From Stieleria neptunia (GTDB taxonomy: Bacteria; Planctomycetota; Planctomycetia; Pirellulales; Pirellulaceae): a DNA stretch of 64,000 bases. Below are positions 61,617 through 64,000 of this stretch, in pieces (position 1 is the first letter of the stretch; each line of letters starts with the position of its first letter). The position numbers were made by a program, and so were the translations under genes. The notes under the pieces are model-generated. The model had not been told where the DNA came from. It saw only the letters and a list, made by a program, of their open reading frames with translations, and searched no databases. The stretch covers positions 9,110,938 to 9,174,937 of the forward strand of contig NZ_CP037423.1 of assembly GCF_007754155.1 (NCBI RefSeq), read 5' to 3'.

Positions 61617-62708
61617 TCACCGAGGACCGGCGGTTGATTTTCCATTTCCAATTAACGACGCCCGGTCCGTTGGTGCATCGGCTGGTTCGCCCTTGTTGGA
61701 AGTAGTCCAGCGGCTCTCTTTGGGTCGATAGGTGGGGTCTGGAAATGCATCTCGAAACACCCGAAACGCAATCCCTATCGAATCATCAAACATTGTCCTG
61801 CCGAAACCGTCAATGTCATTCGTGTTCCAGCTCCAAGGGTCGTCGTTCATGATCACGTTGCCTTTCCGGTCCAAAATCCCGGACCATTCAACGCCAGGGT
61901 AATAGTTTGACCATTCGTTCGGTCTACCGCGAACCGACCCAATCCGCCGCCGACTGTCTGTGTCAACATTGGCAAACTGGTCACCCAAAAACAGCCACGG
62001 ATTATCAACGGCGTACGTCAGTGCCGCCAAGAATTCTTGCGTCTTCGCGTAGGTCAGGTCGTTCCATTCTTCATTGATCCAATCTGTACCGCCGGGCCAA
62101 CCATGACCGATCCTGTATCGACGTTTCAGTTTGCACGCCTGAGGAGAGGCGTGTAATTCGATCTCTTCTTCAACAATTCCACCGTAATCCCCCGAGCGGA
62201 ACTTGAGCTTCGTTGACCATGAATCCGGCAACAGCAATGGATAGCTAGGGCAGGGCAAATTCTTGGCTCCGGGGATTTTCTTCCACGCGTCGGGATACCG
62301 TTTGCCTTTTTTTCGATACTCCGCCGCGTAGCGTTTCCCGTATACATCCCACCATTGTCGCCACTTCGCAATCGCCGACCGATGTTCCCCTTCGACATCA
62401 GAGTCCGCATACAGAAGTTGGTCAAACTTACATCGCGAGATTGTGCGAAGTTGACTGACGATTATCACGCGGTCGCCAGCAACTCCGGGCTTGCCTTTGA
62501 ATCGCGGATCAATTGCAAGTTCGAGCAGTTCAGGAAACCGCTGCAGGGTGGGGAGCGTTTTGACGTATTTGTAGTTGGAGTCGATTTCGTACGGGTAACG
62601 CATCCACTTCGCGTACGCCCCGCACTCGCCCCAAGAGTCAGTTTCTTGCGAGCGACCAACCCCAACAAAACAGGAGAAAACGGCAATCGCGAGCAGGATG
62701 ATTTTCAT
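61617..62708 (-). CDS. unknown secreted protein (363 aa), accessory region
   Basis: A clear signal peptide (KIILLAIAVFSCFVGVGRSQ) leads a soluble protein rich in Trp, Tyr and Asp/Asn. There is an AIAKWRQWWDVYGKRYAAEY segment near residue 115 and several cysteines that could form disulfides. No domain is recognised. It has an unambiguous ATG and is the largest gene of the accessory stretch. The 61471-61616 gap holds nothing notable. Confidence 0.7.
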   Translation of the reverse strand: MKIILLAIAVFSCFVGVGRSQETDSWGECGAYAKWMRYPYEIDSNYKYVKTLPTLQRFPELLELAIDPRFKGKPGVAGDRVIIVSQLRTISRCKFDQLLYADSDVEGEHRSAIAKWRQWWDVYGKRYAAEYRKKGKRYPDAWKKIPGAKNLPCPSYPLLLPDSWSTKLKFRSGDYGGIVEEEIELHASPQACKLKRRYRIGHGWPGGTDWINEEWNDLTYAKTQEFLAALTYAVDNPWLFLGDQFANVDTDSRRRIGSVRGRPNEWSNYYPGVEWSGILDRKGNVIMNDDPWSWNTNDIDGFGRTMFDDSIGIAFRVFRDAFPDPTYRPKESRWTTSNKGEPADAPTDRASLIGNGKSTAGPR

Positions 62709-63282
62709 TCGATTGGGCGAACGTCACGCGGCACCGTTCACGCGGCACGGCGAACGACATGGTGTTTTCAGGTGACGCCGACTCCGTGCCTGCGTGTGCG
62801 GGCGGATGGTCCGCGCGTCCGGCCACGACGAAGGCACGTGCGATCATCGCTCGCTGCCAATGTACTCGATCGGAATCGCCATGGGAAATTCCGTGGCCCA
62901 ATCAGCAGTCGGCATTTCAGGCGTCCGTCTGCCGTGAATCGTACTCGTATTCAGCATCGCGGTACTCGCGCTCGCACTCGATCGACAGGCGACGGTTTGT
63001 CTTCGTCGGTCGAGTCGACCGCGCACCGATCCAACGATGACGTCAAATCCGAATCCTGGGAAACAGAGGTCTGACGAAATCCGGTGGGCGCCCGTCGGGT
63101 CACGATCAAACGACGGCGAATCAATTGCCACAAAAAAAACGCGAATACACACAAAAGAAGAAGTGGGCGCTGTCGTCAGGCGTCGGCTAGCAGCGCAAAC
63201 GGTAGCCGTCACCGAGGACGGACGATCTATTTTCTACTTCAAAAACCGCGCAAGCCGTCCTTCGCGTGCGTGCACGGCGTGG
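62709..63282. other. gene-poor stretch, possibly a decayed minus-strand gene
   Basis: No frame is convincing. Two overlapping minus-strand frames (62844-63212 and 62951-63154) each have protein-like pieces: one ends TPEMPTADWATEFPMAIPIE, the other begins CVFAFFLWQLIRRRL. This would fit a frameshifted remnant. Near 62715 a GGCGAACGTCACGCGG word resembles GGCGAACGGTGAAGATCACG upstream of the 60008 gene. Confidence 0.4.
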
Positions 63283-63651
63283 TTATCGCCTGACTGGCGT
63301 TTTTGCTTCTGCGATCTCTTCGGCACGCTGAAACTGTCGCCGAAACCACCAACCGATAGCTAGCACGCAGGCGAGCACAAGGATGCCTGGTTCGAATATC
63401 GCCGACAACATAACACCAGCAGCTAACCACCAGACACGAGGCGTGACTCCGAAAAGAGATGAGGATGTGTTCACGTCGAACCAATGCAAACCAGAGTACA
63501 CGGACGCAAGAAACACCGGCACGAAGAAGATCGCTGTACTGCTATTCCAGCCGAGCGCATCCCAAGGTGCTGACAGTCCAAGAAGGGACAGCGCGAAGGT
63601 CGCCGAAGTCGCCAGCAATAAATACGTCGAATCGCGATCACGGGTTTCCAT
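63283..63651 (-). CDS. small membrane protein (122 aa), accessory region
   Basis: Three to four hydrophobic helices (YLLLATSATFALSLLGLSA, AIFFVPVFLASVYSGLHWF, VWWLAAGVMLSAIFEPGILV) and a basic/acidic tail. ATG at 63651 is used; a GTG three codons earlier is possible. Repeat copy D begins about 35 bases upstream. No family recognised. Confidence 0.68.
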   Translation of the reverse strand: METRDRDSTYLLLATSATFALSLLGLSAPWDALGWNSSTAIFFVPVFLASVYSGLHWFDVNTSSSLFGVTPRVWWLAAGVMLSAIFEPGILVLACVLAIGWWFRRQFQRAEEIAEAKTPVRR

Positions 63652-63682
63652 GTTGGACACTCGATTGTGTTAGGTGATTTGT

Positions 63683-64000
63683 GCGATAACGAATTGCGAT
63701 CTATCCGCGCATGCGGAGGAACGGGGATCCATCGTCCGCCAGAACGTTGTCGCTCCTCTGGTGGGCCGGTCACAGCACTGGATTAGAACGGATCCTGCCA
63801 GATGTTGCCAGTTTCTCAGGCCCAGTAGAACTCGAGCTGGGTGACGGGAGGACGGTCCGCTTCGGACTCCGGCCTCCTTGCACTTTCTTGTTCACTTTTC
63901 GTACTACCAGTCGTACCAAGTGCGAAAACTCGTCACCCATCGCGGCGTCCGAACTATCCCGGAGGGATCACAGCGATTAGCCGGAGGTCAGCGCAGCGCC
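63683..64000. repeat. ~600-bp accessory repeat, copy D (cut by the window edge)
   Basis: Begins GCGATAACGAATTGCGATC, with CGTTGTCGC as a near-inverse at 63745-63753. It continues through GATTAGAACGGATCC, TTGCACTTTCTTGTTCACTT and ATCCCGGAGGGATCACAGCG to the last base, so the array probably continues beyond the window. Confidence 0.88.

Noticed and set aside
62844..63212. A 122-codon minus-strand ORF
   Set aside because: Only its last ~28 residues look protein-like, and a second overlapping frame looks equally plausible; kept as a possible decayed gene, not as a CDS.

Overview
The window looks like chromosomal DNA of a marine planctomycete, most likely Pirellulales (Rhodopirellula-like). The evidence is the family mix: LEPR-XLL and dockerin surface proteins, a PEP-CTERM protein, a DUF1559 pseudopilin, a DUF1800/DUF1501 pair, two Ser/Thr kinases, a DUF3352-like secreted protein and a SUMF1-like protein. 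These sit among housekeeping genes of moderate-to-high GC, and the gaps are full of dispersed palindromic repeats.

Layout. 0-8.6 kb: a 5'-truncated SUMF1-like gene, asd-truA, a Ser/Thr kinase with an adjoining FHA protein, a YacP/NYN nuclease, and serC-serA. 8.9-16 kb: an FG-GAP secreted protein, then flhA-flhF-fliA (flagellar export and sigma-28) and a glycosyltransferase. 16.5-18.4 kb: a second kinase and accA. 18.9-21.1 kb (minus strand): a degenerate trypsin-like lipoprotein, a tiny lipoprotein and a DUF1559 pseudopilin. 21.7-30.9 kb: an 8.4-kb gene for a 2793-residue surface protein, then a PEP-CTERM protein. 31-32 kb: terminator, repeats and a dif-like site. 31.7-41 kb: cvpA, a YdjM-like membrane protein, dtd, a zinc-ribbon membrane protein, DUF1501/DUF1800 genes and argG. 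41-49.7 kb: larB, nnrD, a ribose-type ABC transporter operon, ribF and nrnA. 49.7-52.3 kb: an IS4-type element broken by an IS630-type element. 52.4-56.6 kb: a DUF3352-like protein, purB and rpsU. 56.9-64 kb: an accessory stretch of unrelated minus-strand genes separated by copies of a roughly 600-bp repeat.

Three patterns stand out. First, GGGNAGGG octamers (the E. coli KOPS consensus) lie almost all on the plus strand left of about 32.8 kb and almost all on the minus strand right of it. They converge near a dif-like site at 31536-31563, so the window probably spans the replication terminus. Second, most intergenic repeats reduce to perfect hairpins with a TCC (or GGA) triloop, and related subfamilies differ by compensatory base-pair changes. 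Third, the 57-64 kb region resembles a gene-cassette array; one repeat contains a fold resembling an integron attC site, but no integrase is present here.

All calls are by eye from the sequence and from family knowledge. No searches or structure calculations were run.
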